The notes: generated by a model not told the origin, from the sequence alone. 64,000 bases of DNA from JAJRXC01 sp047639555 (GCA_047639555.1 JBLIOE010000001.1:62001-126000); one strand, 5' to 3'. Numbered from the stretch's first letter, positions 51,139 through 60,595 are shown. Program-made: numbers and translations.

Positions 51139-52419
51139 TCACGCCGCCCGGTCGAGGAACTGTTCGCGACCCGGGCCCACACCAACGAGCCGGATCGGCA
51201 CACCGATCTGCGCTTCCAAGAAGCTGATGTAGTCCGCCGCGTTCTTCGGCAGATCGCCCGGGTTCGTGATCGAACTGATGTCGGAGCCCCAGCCCGGCAG
51301 TTCTTCATAGATCGGCGTGGCGGCGTGAAGTTCGCTCTGGTGATAAGGCAACTGCTCGTGGCGAGAGCCGTCGATGTCATAGGCGACGCAGACCTTGAGC
51401 GACTCAAGGCCGTCGAGGATGTCGAGCTTCGTAAGCGCAACCTCCGACAGCGAGTTCACCCGCACCGCTTGACGCATCATCACTGCGTCAAACCAGCCCG
51501 GACGGCGACGCCGACCGGTGTTGGTGCCGTATTCGTGGCCGACGTCGACGAGATGCTCGCCGATGTCGTCGAAGAGTTCGGTGGGGAACGGTCCTGACCC
51601 AACACGGGTGACGTAGGCCTTGGCCACACCGATGATGCGATCGATATCTCGGGGACCGATACCAGCGCCAGTGCAAGCACCGCCGGCGACTGGGTTGGAC
51701 GACGTGACAAACGGGTATGTGCCGTGGTCGACATCGAGGAAGGTTGCCTGGGCACCCTCGAGGAGGACACCCTGACCAGCCTCGAGAGCGTTGTGCACGA
51801 GTGTGATGGCATCGGCGATGTGCGGCACGATACGAGGGGCGCACACGTCGAGGTATTCGGCGGCGATCTCGGCGGCGCTCACTGGATCGGCGTCGAACAC
51901 CTTCGTCAACACCTGATTGGTGTGGCTGAGGACGGCATCCAGCTTCGCCCGGAAGATCTTGGCGTCCTCCAGGTCTTGGACCCGCAGACCCACCCGCATC
52001 GCCTTGTCGGCATACGCCGGTCCGATGCCGCGCTTGGTGGTACCAAGTTTGGCGTCGCCAAGGTGGCGTTCGTGCAGCGCATCCAGCTCCTGGTGATACG
52101 GCATGATCAGGTGGGCGTTACCCGACACCTTCAAACTGCTGCAATCGACGCCCTTGGCTTCCAAGGTGTCCATTTCCGCGAGCAATACCCGCGGGTCGAC
52201 AACAACACCATTGCCGATAACCGGCGTGATGTGGTCGTACAAGATTCCACTCGGTACGAGCTGGAGAGCAAAGGTTTCACCGTCGACCACAAGTGTGTGA
52301 CCGGCGTTGTGTCCGCCTTGGTAGCGAACCACCATCTCCATCTCTTTGGCGACAAGGTCGGTGAACTTCCCCTTGCCTTCGTCGCCCCACTGAGTACCGA
52401 CGACAACGGTCGCTGGCAC
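51139..52419 (-). CDS. purA: Adenylosuccinate synthetase
   Basis: Uses GTP to join IMP and aspartate, the first committed step to AMP. 426 residues with GTQWGDEGKGKFTD at the N-terminus (phosphate-binding and catalytic Asp), the switch loop VRYQGGHNAGHT, GIGPAY, and QATFLDVDHGTYPFVTSSNP. All are canonical. Together with purB it completes IMP-to-AMP conversion. Confidence 0.97.
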   Translation of the reverse strand: MPATVVVGTQWGDEGKGKFTDLVAKEMEMVVRYQGGHNAGHTLVVDGETFALQLVPSGILYDHITPVIGNGVVVDPRVLLAEMDTLEAKGVDCSSLKVSGNAHLIMPYHQELDALHERHLGDAKLGTTKRGIGPAYADKAMRVGLRVQDLEDAKIFRAKLDAVLSHTNQVLTKVFDADPVSAAEIAAEYLDVCAPRIVPHIADAITLVHNALEAGQGVLLEGAQATFLDVDHGTYPFVTSSNPVAGGACTGAGIGPRDIDRIIGVAKAYVTRVGSGPFPTELFDDIGEHLVDVGHEYGTNTGRRRRPGWFDAVMMRQAVRVNSLSEVALTKLDILDGLESLKVCVAYDIDGSRHEQLPYHQSELHAATPIYEELPGWGSDISSITNPGDLPKNAADYISFLEAQIGVPIRLVGVGPGREQFLDRAA

Positions 52420-52525
52420 AGCGCTCTCCTCTCACGGAATTGCGTTACCGGGAGATGTTAGCTCTCTGGGCGAGGACTGCCCACCGATTTTGAACCCAAC
52501 AGAATGCGGGACCCAAAAACCTGAA

Positions 52526-52564
52526 AGGGCGAGGCGTGACTCTGAAGAGTCAGTACCTCGCCCT
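52526..52564 (-). terminator. Terminator after the secreted Thr-rich gene
   Basis: AGGGCGAGG (52526-52534) pairs with CCTCGCCCT (52556-52564), with an inner TGACTCT/AGAGTCA stem. On the minus strand it is followed by TTCAGGTTTTT. It ends transcription from 53526 before purA. Confidence 0.8.
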
Positions 52565-52623
52565 ATCTGTCCAGGGTGCGTTGAATTTTTCGGCGGGTTG
52601 ACGGTTCCCGCCGAAACGGGGAG

Positions 52624-53526
52624 TCAGCCCGTGAAAGTTGGATCGCCGACAACCGGGTCGGGATCAGGATTTTCTTGGACCGTCGGCAACACCTGCGTCG
52701 GGACCGTGGTGGTGGTCACCGCCACGGTCGTGGTGGGCGCAACCGTGGTGGGCGGCTCGATGACCGTCGTGGTGGGCGCAACCGTGGTGGGCGGCTCGAT
52801 GACCGTCGTGGTGGGCGCAACCGTGGTGGTGGGCGGCTCGATGACGGTGGTGGTGGGCGCAACCGTGGTGGTGGTGGTGTCGGGCACGGTCGTGGTGGGC
52901 GCAACCGTGGTGGTGGTGTCCGGGACCGTGGTGGTGGTGGTGTCGGGCACGGTCGTGGTCGGCGGAAGCGTCGTGGTCGTGGTGGGCGGGACCGTGTCAA
53001 GACCGAAGCAGCTGGGCTGCACTGACTGCGCCTGGCCAATGTCGAACACGGCTTGATCGCCGAGATCAGCGTGCTCGGCCTCCACCGAGACGGCGGCACG
53101 ATCGAGCGTGACAGTGCCGACCGGTCCGGTCCAGCTTGCCGCTTCAACGCCATCGACAAGATCCATCGATGGGCTGGTACTGGCAATCACGGAACCGTCG
53201 GCGTCGAGGAATCGAAGAATGAAGCGCTCGAAGTCTTGGGTCTCCGTTGATGTGCGATCCTTGTAACCGTCGTAGGCACCGGTAATGACGTCGTACTCGC
53301 CAGCGGGGATCGACGCCGCGACGGTGAGTGACCGGGGGTAGTGGCTGTGGCCCACCACGATCGTGGCCACCGAGCCAGCGTCGGGGCCGACATTCGGAAA
53401 GGCGACGACCTGCTCGTGCTGGCCACAACTGGGAACTCCGCCTTCTTGCGCGGAGCTAACCGTTGCTGTACCAATAATTGGCAAAGCGATTGCGGCGATC
53501 ACTGCGATCTTCTTGCGGGTGAACAT
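52624..53526 (-). CDS. Secreted protein with N-terminal beta domain and Thr/Pro repeat tail
   Basis: 300 residues. A Sec signal peptide ends near VSSAQ; a domain of about 140 residues carries PAGEYDVITGAYDGY, DLVDGVE and a late AEHADLGDQAVFD; the last 125 residues are Thr/Pro/Val repeats (PTTTV, PDTTTT, VIEPPTT). The tail would be a wall-spanning, probably glycosylated stalk. The C-terminus ends ...GDPTFTG with no membrane anchor. The N-domain is homologous to that of the protein at 53773. Function unknown; a cell-surface role is inferred. Confidence 0.7.
   Translation of the reverse strand: MFTRKKIAVIAAIALPIIGTATVSSAQEGGVPSCGQHEQVVAFPNVGPDAGSVATIVVGHSHYPRSLTVAASIPAGEYDVITGAYDGYKDRTSTETQDFERFILRFLDADGSVIASTSPSMDLVDGVEAASWTGPVGTVTLDRAAVSVEAEHADLGDQAVFDIGQAQSVQPSCFGLDTVPPTTTTTLPPTTTVPDTTTTTVPDTTTTVAPTTTVPDTTTTTVAPTTTVIEPPTTTVAPTTTVIEPPTTVAPTTTVIEPPTTVAPTTTVAVTTTTVPTQVLPTVQENPDPDPVVGDPTFTG
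52720..52980 (-). repeat. Minisatellite of 39-42 bp units coding the Thr/Pro stalk
   Basis: On the plus strand the unit begins GTGGTGGGCGCAACCGTGGT and recurs at least five times, the first two copies being almost identical at 39 bp and later ones growing by GTG triplets. All copies keep the reading frame (VAPTTTV with VIEPP or VPDTT). Copy number is likely to vary between strains. Confidence 0.85.
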
Positions 53527-53529
53527 TTT

Positions 53530-53586
53530 GAAACCGACCTATCGAGACGTCAACGACGTTGTGAGTGAGATAGCAGGGTCGGTTTC
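53530..53586. promoter_or_regulatory. Inverted repeat ahead of the secreted Thr-rich gene
   Basis: GAAACCGACC (53530-53539) and GGTCGGTTTC (53577-53586) are exact reverse complements 37 bases apart, with a further TATC/GATA pair inside. It directly abuts the start codon on the minus strand, so it could fold in the mRNA leader or be a two-site operator. The rest of the gap up to 53773 shows no gene. Confidence 0.45.
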
Positions 53587-53772
53587 GCTCTGGCTCACCG
53601 GCGGACGAAGCGACCAATTATGGCCCGTCGGGTCAATGCCTCCCTGGCGGCCAGGTTACGAGCACCAAGCCAACCGATACAATAGGTCGCCTGGCTCTGC
53701 TCGCACGGGCCACTTGGTAGGTCTCACGGAGCGTGACGGTGCCGTTTCTCGCCCGCTGACGACGGACCAGTA

Positions 53773-55545
53773 TTACGGCGAGAACAGTCGGGTCGGCCAG
53801 GGGAAGACTCCCGCCGCAGACGCCAAGACGGCAAGGACCACCATTGACGCCGCGATTGGTCCGGCGAGGCCGCGATCGCCCTCACAGCGGACCGTGCCGA
53901 CGACGATCGCTTCCGCCGTCGACGACCGCGAGATCGTCAGTTCCGCTTCGTCGCCGTCGAGGCGGACAGGCACCGTGCCCTCGCCCGTGCCGTCGATCGC
54001 CACAATGCCAGCGACCTCGCCAGCCACAAACACCACAAATCTCTCTCGACCGCGACCATCTCTTCGGACCGACACTGCAGCCGATGAAGACGGACAGTCG
54101 GGCGATACCACCACAACCACCTGGCCGCATTCACCGGGCAGCACGCTGCCAGTCTCGCCCGAACAATCAACACCATCGCCGCTCGCGCCGCTCGCGCCGT
54201 TGGAGTCCGGGCCGTTGGCATCGGGCGACCCGTCGTCGAGCGAATCGTCGGTCGGCGTTTCGTCGTTCGCACCCTCACAGGGATTGGCGACGTCGATTCG
54301 GATCACTTCGTCGCCGTCGGCGTCGACCACCCGGACCGGCACTCGTTCGGCCCCCGCGAGAACGATCTCGACTTCGGCGGCATCGCCGGCTTCGATGGTG
54401 AACTCGGCCACGACCGCCACACGCTCGTGTAGGACCGTGAGCTCGGCTGGATCGCCCGCAGCGTTGGCGAGTTGGACAATCAGGACATCGGCGACGCAGT
54501 CGATGATTGTCGTTGCGGTCGGCCGGGCGGGATCGGCGCAGTCGACGGAGATATCGGTGCGGACATACACCTCGCCGGTGACGCTGTCCGAGACGCGGAT
54601 CTCGGTGCTTCCGCCGAGGTCTCCGACTGCGAGGGTGCTGGTGGTCTGAGCCCCAGCTCCAACGCTGACACCCGACCGGATCCCTGAAAGCGGGAGGGCG
54701 ATGTCGACGGTGGCACCAAGGCTGCCCTCGTTGCCGAGCAAGACGAGCACGGTGTCGTTCAGGCAATCGACCACCGCGGTGGCGCGGATATCGGCGGAAA
54801 GGCCTGCGGGCGCGGTGGTGGACGGTGGGACGGCGGGCGGCACCGTCGAGCGCCGTGTGGTTGTCGGCGGGACGGTGTTCTTGGGGGGAGCCGTGTTCGG
54901 CGGCGAGATCGTCGTGGACGTGGCGACCGGCAATGTGGTGGTTGTTGCCTTGGGCACGGTGGTGGTGGGCGCCGCAGTCGTTGTTGCTGGCACGGTGGTA
55001 GTGGCGCTGTCGGGCACCGTTGTGGTGGGCACCGTCGTTGGCGGCACCGTCGTGGTCGGCGGAACAGCGACTTCGGTGAAGCTCACACAATCGGCGGTGA
55101 CAGAGTTCGTGCCGTTGGGCGTGCTTGCCGCAGCGTGGCGAATCGTGAAGTGGCTCACACCCGAAGCGGAGACGAACGTGCCCAGCGAATCCGCAGTGCG
55201 GGTGGAATCCACGCCATCGATGAGGTCGGAGGTGGGTCCGAGCACCACATGATCAGTGATGTCGAGCAGCCACTGCTCTTGCGACTGACTGCTTGCGGAA
55301 CGCCCGACGTAGGCATCAGAGGAACTCGTGCCAACCCGCCACTCACCGGCCGCCAACGGCTGACTGAGGGCAAAGCCGTAGGTGTCGTAGCCGGCACGTG
55401 ACCAAACGGGAACGTCAAGCGCGACAACAACGTCGCCGGCGCACCCACCCGTCGCGGCCACCACCGGGGACGATGTCCCGATGAGCAAACCAACAACGAG
55501 CAAGGCGGCGCCGGACAGCGGTTTCCACAGCCGTCGCAGCTTCAC
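53773..55545 (-). CDS. Large secreted surface protein, paralogue of the upstream-strand neighbour at 52624
   Basis: 590 residues. Signal peptide to about residue 30; an N-domain of 120 residues with LAAGEWRVGTSSSDAYVGR, DLIDGVDST and VSHFTIRHA; a Thr/Pro linker at about 165-250; then at least two Ig-like domains, each beginning with a Cys-containing strand (VVDCLNDTVLVLLGNEG, IIDCVADVLIVQLANAAG); an acidic Asp/Gly/Ser linker; another Cys-bearing domain; and a final hydrophobic helix with VFPWPTRLF. The helix suggests membrane anchoring. It is probably an adhesin or scaffold; no enzyme motif is visible. Confidence 0.7.
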   Translation of the reverse strand: MKLRRLWKPLSGAALLVVGLLIGTSSPVVAATGGCAGDVVVALDVPVWSRAGYDTYGFALSQPLAAGEWRVGTSSSDAYVGRSASSQSQEQWLLDITDHVVLGPTSDLIDGVDSTRTADSLGTFVSASGVSHFTIRHAAASTPNGTNSVTADCVSFTEVAVPPTTTVPPTTVPTTTVPDSATTTVPATTTAAPTTTVPKATTTTLPVATSTTISPPNTAPPKNTVPPTTTRRSTVPPAVPPSTTAPAGLSADIRATAVVDCLNDTVLVLLGNEGSLGATVDIALPLSGIRSGVSVGAGAQTTSTLAVGDLGGSTEIRVSDSVTGEVYVRTDISVDCADPARPTATTIIDCVADVLIVQLANAAGDPAELTVLHERVAVVAEFTIEAGDAAEVEIVLAGAERVPVRVVDADGDEVIRIDVANPCEGANDETPTDDSLDDGSPDANGPDSNGASGASGDGVDCSGETGSVLPGECGQVVVVVSPDCPSSSAAVSVRRDGRGRERFVVFVAGEVAGIVAIDGTGEGTVPVRLDGDEAELTISRSSTAEAIVVGTVRCEGDRGLAGPIAASMVVLAVLASAAGVFPWPTRLFSP

Positions 55546-55634
55546 ATTGCTCTCCCGTACTCCAATGAGAAACTAGTGGTCGGGAAAGCCACGGAGGGTG
55601 ATACTCATCCCTCCGTGGGTGCCAGAACCCCCCG

Positions 55635-58124
55635 CTAGTGCAGAACGAGGCTCTGGTTATCCACAGGTCCGTCCACAGCCACCGTAACCGTGGCCCCTTC
55701 GAGGTACTTCCCCTCGAGCAAGGCCATGGCCAGTGGGTCACCGATGAGGCGCTGGATGAGCCGCTTCAACGGGCGAGCGCCGAACGCCGGTTCAAAACCT
55801 TGTGAGGCCAGGAGAAGTTTCGCCTCGTCAGTGACCTCAAGCGTGAGTCGTCGCTCGGCCAGGCGCCCAGCGAGGCCATCGAGCTGAATATCGACGATCT
55901 CCACGAGGTCTTCTTCCGTGAGCGAACGGAACCGGACGATGTCGTCAATCCGGTTGATGAACTCAGGACGGAAGAAGTCTTGCGGTTCTCCCGGCAGATT
56001 CGACGTCATGATCAGCACCACATTGGAAAAGTCGACGGTGCGACCCTGGCCATCGGTAAGCCGTCCATCGTCGAGCAACTGCAGGAGCACGTTGAAGACA
56101 TCGCTATGGGCCTTCTCGACCTCGTCGAGCAACACCACGGCGTAAGGCCGGCGCCGCACCGTTTCCGTGAGCTGGCCACCTTCCTCATAACCGACATACC
56201 CCGGAGGGGCACCGATCAACCGGCTGACGCTGTGCTTCTCCATGTATTCCGACATGTCGATGCGCACCATGGCTCGTTCGTCATCGAAGAGGAACGCCGC
56301 AAGGCTCCGAGCGAGCTCCGTCTTGCCGACACCCGTCGGACCGAGGAACAAGAAGCTGCCAATAGGGCGACTCGGATCGCTCAGGCCCGCCCGTGAACGG
56401 CGGATCGCGTTGGCGACGACACCCACGGCGTCGTGTTGGCCAACGACACGCTCATGGAGGTGTTCCTCGAGCTGCACAAGCTTTTGCACTTCACCCTCCA
56501 TCAGCCGGGAGATGGGCACGCCCGTCCAACGGCTCACGACCTGGGCGATGTCTTCCTCGTCGACCTCTTCTTTGAGCATCGACGATTCGGCCTGGATCTT
56601 GTCGAGATCCTCACGAGCCGCTTCGAAAAGCCGCTCAAGCTCCGGAATTCGCCCGTATCGCAACTCGGCCGCCAGTTCGAGATCGGTTTGCCGCTCCACC
56701 TCACCACGCACGAGGTCAAGCTCCTCGTTGAGGTCGCGCAGCGCCGAAATCGCGTCTTTCTCCGCCTGCCACCTGGCGGTGAGCCCGCTAAGAGTCTCCG
56801 TGAGGTCGGCAAGTTCGCGGTCGAGATCATCGAGACGTTCGGCCGATATCTCGTCGGTCTCCTTCGCCAGCGCGTGCCTTTCGATCTCGAGCTGGCGGAT
56901 ACGGCGCTCCACGACATCGATCTCGGTCGGCACCGAATCGATCTCGATTCTCAGTGAGGCTCCTGCTTCGTCGATGAGGTCGATTGCCTTGTCGGGCAGG
57001 AATCGCCCGGTGAGGTAGCGATCGCTGAGCGAAGCGGCCGCAACAAGTGCGCTGTCCTTAATACGGACCCCATGGTGGACTTCGTACTTTTCCTTCAGCC
57101 CACGCAGGATCGCGATCGTCGCGTCGACAGAAGGCGGCTCGACCAGCACCTGCTGGAAGCGGCGCTCAAGCGCGGGATCCTTCTCCACATACTTGCGGTA
57201 CTCATCGAGGGTCGTTGCCCCGACCATCCGCAGGAGACCGCGAGCCAGCATCGGCTTCATCATGTTGCCGGCGTCCATTGCACCCTCGGCCCCGCCGGCA
57301 CCCACGACAGTGTGCATCTCGTCGACAAAGGTGATCACTTCGCCGTCGGCGTCTTCGATCTCCTTCAGCACGGCCTGGAGCCGCTCTTCGAACTCACCCC
57401 GATACTTCGCGCCGGCGACGATTGCGGACATGTCGAGGCTGATGAGGCGCTTGTTCTTGAGCGACTCGGGGATGTCGCCCTCGACGATGCGAGTGGCGAG
57501 TCCCTCAACGATCGCGGTCTTTCCCACTCCGGGCTCACCAATGAGAACGGGGTTGTTCTTCGTTCGCCGTGACAGCACACGAATGACCCGTCGAATCTCC
57601 TCGTCGCGCCCGATCACAGGGTCGAGTTCGCCGAGTCGAGCGGCCTCGGTGAGATCACGCCCGTAGCGCTCGAGGGCCTGAAACTCGTTCTCTGGAGTTT
57701 GGCTCGTGACGCGATGACTGCCGCGGACCTCGCGGAGCGCGGCGAGCAGTGTTTCCTTGTCGACGGCAATCGCGTTGCCTAGGGCCAAGAGAAGGTGTTC
57801 GGTCGAGAGATATTCGTCGGCCAGATCACCACGGACCCGATCGGCGTCTTCGAGCACCTCACGCAGTTCCTTCGAGAGTTGGGGGTCTGAGCCATAGGCG
57901 TTGGGCAGCTTCCCGAGGGCTTCCGCGGCCCGATTGCGGGCGCTGGGAATATCGACGCCGACCTTCACGAGCAGGGGCAGAACAAGGCCCTCTTCTTGCC
58001 CAAACAATGCGGTCAGAAGATGGGCGGGGACCACTTCGGGGTGCGACGCGGCACGGGCCGCTTCAGTAGCCACCGAGAAGGCTTCGGTGGTCTTGAGTGT
58101 CCAACGGTTGGGATCGAGCGCCAT
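55635..58124 (-). CDS. clpB: ATP-dependent disaggregase ClpB
   Basis: Hexameric AAA+ chaperone that, with DnaK, pulls proteins out of aggregates. 829 residues: N-domain (1-140), first AAA+ with Walker A GEPGVGKTA, the coiled-coil M domain at about 390-510, which docks DnaK and marks ClpB as distinct from ClpC, and the second AAA+ with GPTGVGKTE and GAPPGYVGYEEGG (pore loop). It is slightly shorter than the usual 850-865. The HAIR box upstream ties it to the HspR regulon. Confidence 0.95.
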   Translation of the reverse strand: MALDPNRWTLKTTEAFSVATEAARAASHPEVVPAHLLTALFGQEEGLVLPLLVKVGVDIPSARNRAAEALGKLPNAYGSDPQLSKELREVLEDADRVRGDLADEYLSTEHLLLALGNAIAVDKETLLAALREVRGSHRVTSQTPENEFQALERYGRDLTEAARLGELDPVIGRDEEIRRVIRVLSRRTKNNPVLIGEPGVGKTAIVEGLATRIVEGDIPESLKNKRLISLDMSAIVAGAKYRGEFEERLQAVLKEIEDADGEVITFVDEMHTVVGAGGAEGAMDAGNMMKPMLARGLLRMVGATTLDEYRKYVEKDPALERRFQQVLVEPPSVDATIAILRGLKEKYEVHHGVRIKDSALVAAASLSDRYLTGRFLPDKAIDLIDEAGASLRIEIDSVPTEIDVVERRIRQLEIERHALAKETDEISAERLDDLDRELADLTETLSGLTARWQAEKDAISALRDLNEELDLVRGEVERQTDLELAAELRYGRIPELERLFEAAREDLDKIQAESSMLKEEVDEEDIAQVVSRWTGVPISRLMEGEVQKLVQLEEHLHERVVGQHDAVGVVANAIRRSRAGLSDPSRPIGSFLFLGPTGVGKTELARSLAAFLFDDERAMVRIDMSEYMEKHSVSRLIGAPPGYVGYEEGGQLTETVRRRPYAVVLLDEVEKAHSDVFNVLLQLLDDGRLTDGQGRTVDFSNVVLIMTSNLPGEPQDFFRPEFINRIDDIVRFRSLTEEDLVEIVDIQLDGLAGRLAERRLTLEVTDEAKLLLASQGFEPAFGARPLKRLIQRLIGDPLAMALLEGKYLEGATVTVAVDGPVDNQSLVLH

Positions 58125-58164
58125 GGGTGGTGACCTCCAGAAGGGTTTACGCTACCTCAGTAAA

Positions 58165-58185
58165 CCTGAGTGCCTTATACTCAAC
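58165..58185 (-). promoter_or_regulatory. HAIR operator (HspR site) of clpB
   Basis: On the minus strand GTTGAGT-N7-ACTCAGG matches the HspR-associated inverted repeat CTTGAGT-N7-ACTCAAG at 12 of 14 arm positions. It lies about 40 bases before the clpB ATG. HspR, the repressor that binds it, is encoded at 61689. Confidence 0.75.
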
Positions 58186-58214
58186 TTTGGCGAAGGCGGT
58201 GTTATTCCCATCCG

Positions 58215-59195
58215 CTAACGAAGCACCGACAAGCTGACGGCGAAATCGCCGCCGGTGTCGGTGAACCAATGCTCCACGTCGAGCCCGACCGCCGCAAGTT
58301 CGGCCGTGAATCGCTCGATGCGGAACTTCGCCGACACTTCGGTGCGCATGAACTCGCCCGCACGAAAGTCGACGTCGAGATCGAGTCCGACGATCCGCAC
58401 CCGCTGGTCGATCCGACTCTCAAGCCCGAGGTCCATCCATTCCTCGTATTCGTCCCATCGAGCAATCGACTCGAACTGGTCGAGATCGAAGTTGGCCGAG
58501 AGTTCGCGGTTGAGGACTCGCAGCACGTTCTTTGTGAACGCTGCAGTGACGCCGTAAGGATCGTTGTAGGCCAACACGAGCCGGTCTTCGCTCTTGACGA
58601 GATCGGCCCCGAGGAGGAAGCGGTCACCCGGTTCCATTCCCGAGACGATCTCCTTCAGGAATTCCTTGCGCTCGAGGGTCGGATAGTTGCCGATCGTGCC
58701 GCCCAACAGCACAACCATTCGCTTGCCGCCACGAGGGATCTCGCCGAGATGGCGATCGAAGTCGCCCACCACCCCGTGAACGGCGAGACCGGGGTACTTC
58801 TCGGCAAACGTCGTGGCCGTCTGACGGAGAAATTCCTCGCTCACGTCGAACGGGATAAACCGTTCGAGTCGACCATGATCTTGCGCGGCATCGAGGAGCG
58901 CTCGCGTCTTGTCTGACGTGCCCGCGCCGAGCTCAACGATCGTGTCGACGTCGGCCCGCTCGATGATCGTCGTCGCGTGGCGAAGCAAGATCTCCCGCTC
59001 GGCCTCGGTCGGGTAGTACTCCTCAAGGCGGGTGATCTGATCGAAGAGGTCGCTTCCGGCCTCATCGTAGAGCCACTTCGGCTGCAGCTCCTTCGGCTCG
59101 CTCGTGAGTCCTTCGCGAATATCGACGCGCAGCGCGTCCGCGAGATCGTTGGGCCCGAGGTGCACGTCTACTTGCACAGGAATGACCGCGTTCAT
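58215..59195 (-). CDS. egtD: L-histidine N(alpha)-methyltransferase EgtD
   Basis: Trimethylates histidine to hercynine, the first step of ergothioneine synthesis. 326 residues with SAM motif IVELGAGTSDKTR, IPFDVSEEFL, and the histidine-binding stretch LLGGTIGNYP followed by YNDPYGVTAAFTKNVL. The true start is ATG 59195 with GGAGG close ahead; it overlaps the egtB stop (ATGA). Confidence 0.95.
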   Translation of the reverse strand: MNAVIPVQVDVHLGPNDLADALRVDIREGLTSEPKELQPKWLYDEAGSDLFDQITRLEEYYPTEAEREILLRHATTIIERADVDTIVELGAGTSDKTRALLDAAQDHGRLERFIPFDVSEEFLRQTATTFAEKYPGLAVHGVVGDFDRHLGEIPRGGKRMVVLLGGTIGNYPTLERKEFLKEIVSGMEPGDRFLLGADLVKSEDRLVLAYNDPYGVTAAFTKNVLRVLNRELSANFDLDQFESIARWDEYEEWMDLGLESRIDQRVRIVGLDLDVDFRAGEFMRTEVSAKFRIERFTAELAAVGLDVEHWFTDTGGDFAVSLSVLR

Positions 59196-60484
59196 GCCGC
59201 TCCTCCCGCGTCCATCGCGAGGCGAAGTCCGGAGAACATCCACCTCGCATGAGTCGGGAAGAAGTTTCGGTAGGTCGCTCGCACGTGGCCTTCCGGTGTC
59301 GCGCAGCAACCGCCGCGCAACACCTGTTGATCGATCATGAACTTGCCGTTGTATTCGCCCACCGCACCCTCGGCCGGACGGAATCCGGGATAGGGCGCAT
59401 AGGCGCTGCTCGTCCACTCCCACACGTCGCCAAAGAGCTGGCGATGACCAGTCCCGGACGCCGGGTCAGGGTGCAATTCGTTGGCGCCGAGGTTGCCGTC
59501 GACCGTCTGATCGGCCGCGTGGGCTTCCCATTCGAACTCGGTGGGGATCCGGGCGCCCGCCCATCGAGCGAACGCGTCGGCCTCGTAGAAGCTGATGTGC
59601 ACGACCGGCTCGCTCGGGTCGATTGATCGCTCGCCGTAGAGAGTGTGGATCGCCCAGCCGTCGTTGCTGCGATGCCAATAGAGCGGCGCATCCCAGCTCT
59701 CCTGACGAACGGTGTGCCAGCCATCGGACAACCAGAGAGCGGCGTCGGCGTATCCGCCGTCGGCCATGAACTCAAGCCACTCGCCATTGGTGACGACTCG
59801 GTCAGCCAGTCGATGCGCAGGGATCAGCGCGTCGTGTCGGGGGCCTTCGTTGTCAAAATGGAAGCCGTCGCCTTCATGACCAATCGCCACGATGCCACCG
59901 GGGTGGTCGACCCAACCAAGCGGCGGAACGGGGGTGCTGGGAAGGGCCGGCCGATCGTCGTACGCCGGCGATAAAGGGTTCCGGGAGAGCACATGTTTGA
60001 TGTCCATCAAGATGAGCTCTTGGTGCTGTTGTTCGTGTTGAAGCCCGAGTTCGATCAGCTCCACAACCTGGCGTTGTTCACCCGCCGCTGACGTGATCAG
60101 CTCCCGCACTGATTCATCCACTCGCCGGCGATAATCCGCCACCTGATCGTTCGTGGGGCGCGTGATCATGCCGCGATCGGACCGGGGATGCCGGTCACCA
60201 ACAGCCTCGTAGTACGAGTTGAAGAGATAGCCGTAATACTCCTCGACCGGCTCATAACCCGGAGCGTGCGGGAGGAGAAGAAACGTCTCAAAGAACCAAG
60301 TGATGTGGGCCCGGTGCCACTTCGTGGGGCTGACGTCGGGCATCGACTGCACAACCTGGTCTTCGGGGCTCAGAACTGACGCAAGTGCTTCGGTCTGGTC
60401 GCGGATCGACTGATAACGAACGGCGAGAGCATGCGTGGTGAGGTCGGCCGTGGTCACTGGTGCCCACATTCCGAGGTCTGCCAC
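59192..60484 (-). CDS. egtB: Ergothioneine synthesis sulfoxide synthase EgtB
   Basis: Non-heme iron enzyme that uses oxygen to join a thiol (gamma-glutamylcysteine or cysteine) to hercynine. 430 residues: an N-terminal DinB-like helical domain with the iron site HEQQHQE plus His in WHRAHITWFFE, and a C-terminal FGE-sulfatase domain (GNVGEWEW-like GDVWEWTSSAY, VLRGGCCATP). egtA, egtC and egtE are not next to it, as in other organisms with the short egtBD operon. Confidence 0.95.
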   Translation of the reverse strand: MADLGMWAPVTTADLTTHALAVRYQSIRDQTEALASVLSPEDQVVQSMPDVSPTKWHRAHITWFFETFLLLPHAPGYEPVEEYYGYLFNSYYEAVGDRHPRSDRGMITRPTNDQVADYRRRVDESVRELITSAAGEQRQVVELIELGLQHEQQHQELILMDIKHVLSRNPLSPAYDDRPALPSTPVPPLGWVDHPGGIVAIGHEGDGFHFDNEGPRHDALIPAHRLADRVVTNGEWLEFMADGGYADAALWLSDGWHTVRQESWDAPLYWHRSNDGWAIHTLYGERSIDPSEPVVHISFYEADAFARWAGARIPTEFEWEAHAADQTVDGNLGANELHPDPASGTGHRQLFGDVWEWTSSAYAPYPGFRPAEGAVGEYNGKFMIDQQVLRGGCCATPEGHVRATYRNFFPTHARWMFSGLRLAMDAGGAA

Positions 60485-60568
60485 TCACGGTCACGGACCG
60501 GCCCAAGATGGAGCCAAGTGTGCACAGACATAGGGCAGTCTTTCGATAGGGGATCGCCGTACCATCCA

Positions 60569-60595
60569 AACCCATCTGGGTAGGACAGTGTTCCC
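60569..60595 (-). promoter_or_regulatory. Candidate SigR/SigH-type promoter of egtBD
   Basis: On the minus strand GGGAAC (60595-60590) and GTT (60571-60569) are separated by 18 bases, the pattern of promoters used by the thiol-oxidation sigma factors SigR and SigH. It is about 85 bases before egtB. The motif is short and could occur by chance, but the regulon fits an antioxidant thiol pathway. Confidence 0.35.

Noticed and set aside
52590..52614. Hairpin TCGGCGGG/CCCGCCGA after the secreted Thr-rich gene, considered as its terminator
   Set aside because: In the direction of that gene it is followed by A bases, not T; the better terminator is the structure at 52526-52564.
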